NCBI GenBank assembly: GCA_028293775.1 | Contig: JAQGOD010000338.1 | Location: 1 to 7,695, forward strand | Length of the DNA: 7,695 nt | Direction: 5' to 3' | DNA from: Gammaproteobacteria bacterium | GTDB taxonomy: Bacteria > Pseudomonadota > Gammaproteobacteria > Steroidobacterales > Steroidobacteraceae | In this document: positions 6,207 to 7,695 of the stretch, piece by piece | Layout of the letters: each line of letters opens with the position of its first letter | Position numbering within the stretch: the stretch's first letter is position 1 | Made by a program: the position numbers and the translations under genes | The notes under the pieces: generated by a model | Told to the model about the DNA's origin: nothing | What the model saw: only the letters and a program-made list of their open reading frames with translations | Databases searched by the model: none

Positions 6207-7556
6207 TCATCGCGGTCGCGCCGAGCCACCACAATTCTTGGCGAGGCGGCCTGCATCGAGATCGCCAGGCGCCGTTTCCAATGACAGGGCGTCGCGCTCG
6301 ACGTAGCCAACGTACTCGGCTCGCTCTGAATTCGTGGCGCCGTCCCGCAAGGCGCGTATCCGAGCCGGCTGTTCGAGCTTTGCCAGTATCCTGAGGCTGC
6401 GATTATATTGCTGGGCAAACTCAGCCATGTTCCTTTGGGTCTCCGCGATTTGCTTTGAGAAATTCTCGGCAACCGCTGAATCGGGTACCTGCTCGGCCAT
6501 CTTTTTGCCCTCCTCCTTTTTTAGTTTAACGGCGGCCTCCCGGCATAGAAGCGCGATGCTCTGGATAGCCGCCGCCGCGCTTTCCTTGGCCTGCACCGCA
6601 TCGGACGCCAAGGCCGAGGAGCGCGATACTGAAAGCGCCCGTTGCCAAGCAGGCGCCGACCAATAGGCGGCGAGGCCCAAGATTGCCGCGGCCGCTACCC
6701 ACGCCAACGGTTTCCACACAAAGGGCGGATTGACGGTGCCCGCCAGCAATCGGCGGAATTGCTCGCAGTCCTGCGGCCGATCGCGCGGATCCTTGGCGAG
6801 AGCCATGGCGATGATGCGTGCCACTCTTTGGGAGATTGCCGGATTCAGGGCCCGCGGATCGGGCGGAGCCGCCGTCACGTGCAGCTGAGAAAGCGCGTAA
6901 TCACTGTCGCTGCGGAACGGCACGTCGCCCGTCAACATTTCAAATAGGACGATTACGCAGGAATAGACATCGCTTCTGGGATCGATGCGCAGCGGCGATT
7001 TAATCTGTTCGGGGCTCATGTACTCGGCGGTGCCGATCACCGTCACGCCTGCGCCCGTCAAACGCGTTCCGCCGGCGCGAACCGCAATCCCGAAATCGGT
7101 CAAACGGGCACGGCCTGTGCCGTCGATGAGAATATTCGAAGGTTTGACGTCGCGGTGGATGACGCCGTGGCTGTGTGCGCAATCCAGGGCCTGCAGAACA
7201 CCGTCGAGGATTTCAATCGCCCGATGTTCATCCAGCTGTCCGCGATCGCTGATCACTTTTTGCAGCGATTGACCGTCCACGTAGTCCATGACCAGGAAGT
7301 AGCGCCCCGCCTCCTGGAAGTAGTCGTGAACCCGGACGATGTTCGGATGATCGAGCGCGGCCTGATTGCGAGCTTCTTCGCTGAATCGGTCTTGGAACTT
7401 AGGCGTGCTCGTTACGGGACTGCGCAGGACCTTGACGGCGTACTTTCGATCGGGGAGCTCGACGTTCTCCACCAAGAGCATCAAACCCATCGCCCCTTTG
7501 CCGATCAACCCCTTGATGCGAAGGTTGCCGTGAACCGTGCGGCCGATCAGCGCCAA
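6207..7556 (-). CDS. Hanks-type Ser/Thr protein kinase with membrane anchor and non-PASTA C-terminal region
   Basis: PknB-like protein kinase of 449 residues. The cytoplasmic kinase domain (about 12-272) is complete: glycine loop GKGAMG (19-24), ATP-binding Lys42 in YAVKVL, alpha-C Glu60/61, catalytic loop HRDVKPSN (134-141, Asp136), DFG (154-156), a Thr/Ser-rich activation segment and SPE (181-183), so it should be active. One membrane helix lies at about 283-302. The remaining ~145 residues are predicted outside the cytoplasm. They are Ala/Glu/Lys/Gln-rich with coiled-coil character and show no PASTA, WD40 or TPR repeat I recognise, so the ligand is unknown. The start is TTG 7556, supported by GGAG at 7568-7565 with 8-nt spacing. 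It overlaps the upstream gene by 10 bases, suggesting an operon. The 3' end converges on the GH87 gene with a 23-bp gap. Confidence 0.94.
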   Translation of the reverse strand: MALIGRTVHGNLRIKGLIGKGAMGLMLLVENVELPDRKYAVKVLRSPVTSTPKFQDRFSEEARNQAALDHPNIVRVHDYFQEAGRYFLVMDYVDGQSLQKVISDRGQLDEHRAIEILDGVLQALDCAHSHGVIHRDVKPSNILIDGTGRARLTDFGIAVRAGGTRLTGAGVTVIGTAEYMSPEQIKSPLRIDPRSDVYSCVIVLFEMLTGDVPFRSDSDYALSQLHVTAAPPDPRALNPAISQRVARIIAMALAKDPRDRPQDCEQFRRLLAGTVNPPFVWKPLAWVAAAAILGLAAYWSAPAWQRALSVSRSSALASDAVQAKESAAAAIQSIALLCREAAVKLKKEEGKKMAEQVPDSAVAENFSKQIAETQRNMAEFAQQYNRSLRILAKLEQPARIRALRDGATNSERAEYVGYVERDALSLETAPGDLDAGRLAKNCGGSARPR

Positions 7557-7695
7557 ATGTGCGGCTCCGTGCCCGGCGCGAGCACCCTATTCGGTTCGAT
7601 CCCCTGCCCATCGATTTCGTGCCCGCTCGGAGTGACGAGAAAACCGGTGGTCACGATGAGGGCGGCCCCCGATCCGAGCACGAACAAGTCTTGTT
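7547..7695 (-). CDS. 3' end of an S41-like C-terminal-processing peptidase gene (truncated by window edge)
   Basis: A minus-strand frame is open from the right edge (first full codon at 7693) to TGA at 7549-7547 and encodes the last 48 residues of a protein. The segment GAALIVTTGFLVTPSGHEI, followed by DGQGIEPNRVL, resembles the end of the S41 catalytic domain, where families such as CtpA/Prc carry a TPSG-x-x-I-x-G-x-GI-x-P-D motif. The catalytic Ser/Lys would lie outside the window, so activity cannot be judged. The tail overlaps the kinase start codon by 10 bases, implying co-transcription and coupling. The short length keeps the family call tentative. Confidence 0.6.
   Translation of the reverse strand, partial: QDLFVLGSGAALIVTTGFLVTPSGHEIDGQGIEPNRVLAPGTEPHIWR

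Overview
The window looks like part of a proteobacterial chromosome. It is GC-rich, with densely packed genes and typical Gram-negative envelope genes. A TonB-dependent receptor with an N-terminal STN signalling domain, an ECF sigma factor of the FecI type and a FecR-type transmembrane anti-sigma factor together suggest a polymer-degrading member of the Xanthomonadales, Steroidobacteraceae, Caulobacterales or Sphingomonadales. That placement is inference; no rRNA or other marker gene is present.

Layout from left to right. Positions 1-1466 (minus) hold the N-terminal 488 residues of a TonB-dependent receptor: signal peptide, STN domain, TonB box, plug and the start of the barrel. Its C-terminus lies beyond the left edge. 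Positions 1628-2644 (plus) encode a Tat-exported aspartic protease with two retropepsin-like lobes. Positions 3731-2706 (minus) encode the FecR anti-sigma factor and 4269-3724 (minus) the FecI sigma factor, with an 8-base overlap between them. Positions 4426-6183 (plus), divergent from fecI, encode a secreted carbohydrate-binding module plus beta-helix glycoside hydrolase that I assign to GH87 (alpha-1,3-glucanase/mycodextranase type). Positions 7556-6207 (minus) encode a membrane-anchored Hanks-type Ser/Thr kinase. Its start overlaps the 3' end of a truncated gene (7695-7547) that resembles the tail of an S41 C-terminal-processing peptidase.

The first five genes read as a small alpha-glucan utilisation locus with surface signalling. 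In the model, the hydrolase cuts an alpha-1,3-containing glucan, the receptor imports fragments and signals through its STN domain to FecR, and FecR releases FecI. The best support inside the window is a shared promoter-like element, GGGGGTT - 16/17 nt - CGTA with a common GTGTCGTA, in the correct orientation 54 nt before the receptor gene and 60 nt before the hydrolase gene. This predicts that one sigma factor switches on both. The protease gene sits between fecIR and the receptor gene on the opposite strand; it splits the usual fecI-fecR-receptor order, and its role is unknown.

No tRNA, rRNA, CRISPR array, insertion sequence or attachment site was seen. The longest gene-free stretches are the two divergent regions, about 161 bp (1467-1627) and about 156 bp (4270-4425). 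The convergent gaps are 61 bp (2645-2705) and 23 bp (6184-6206), and neither contains a convincing intrinsic terminator.
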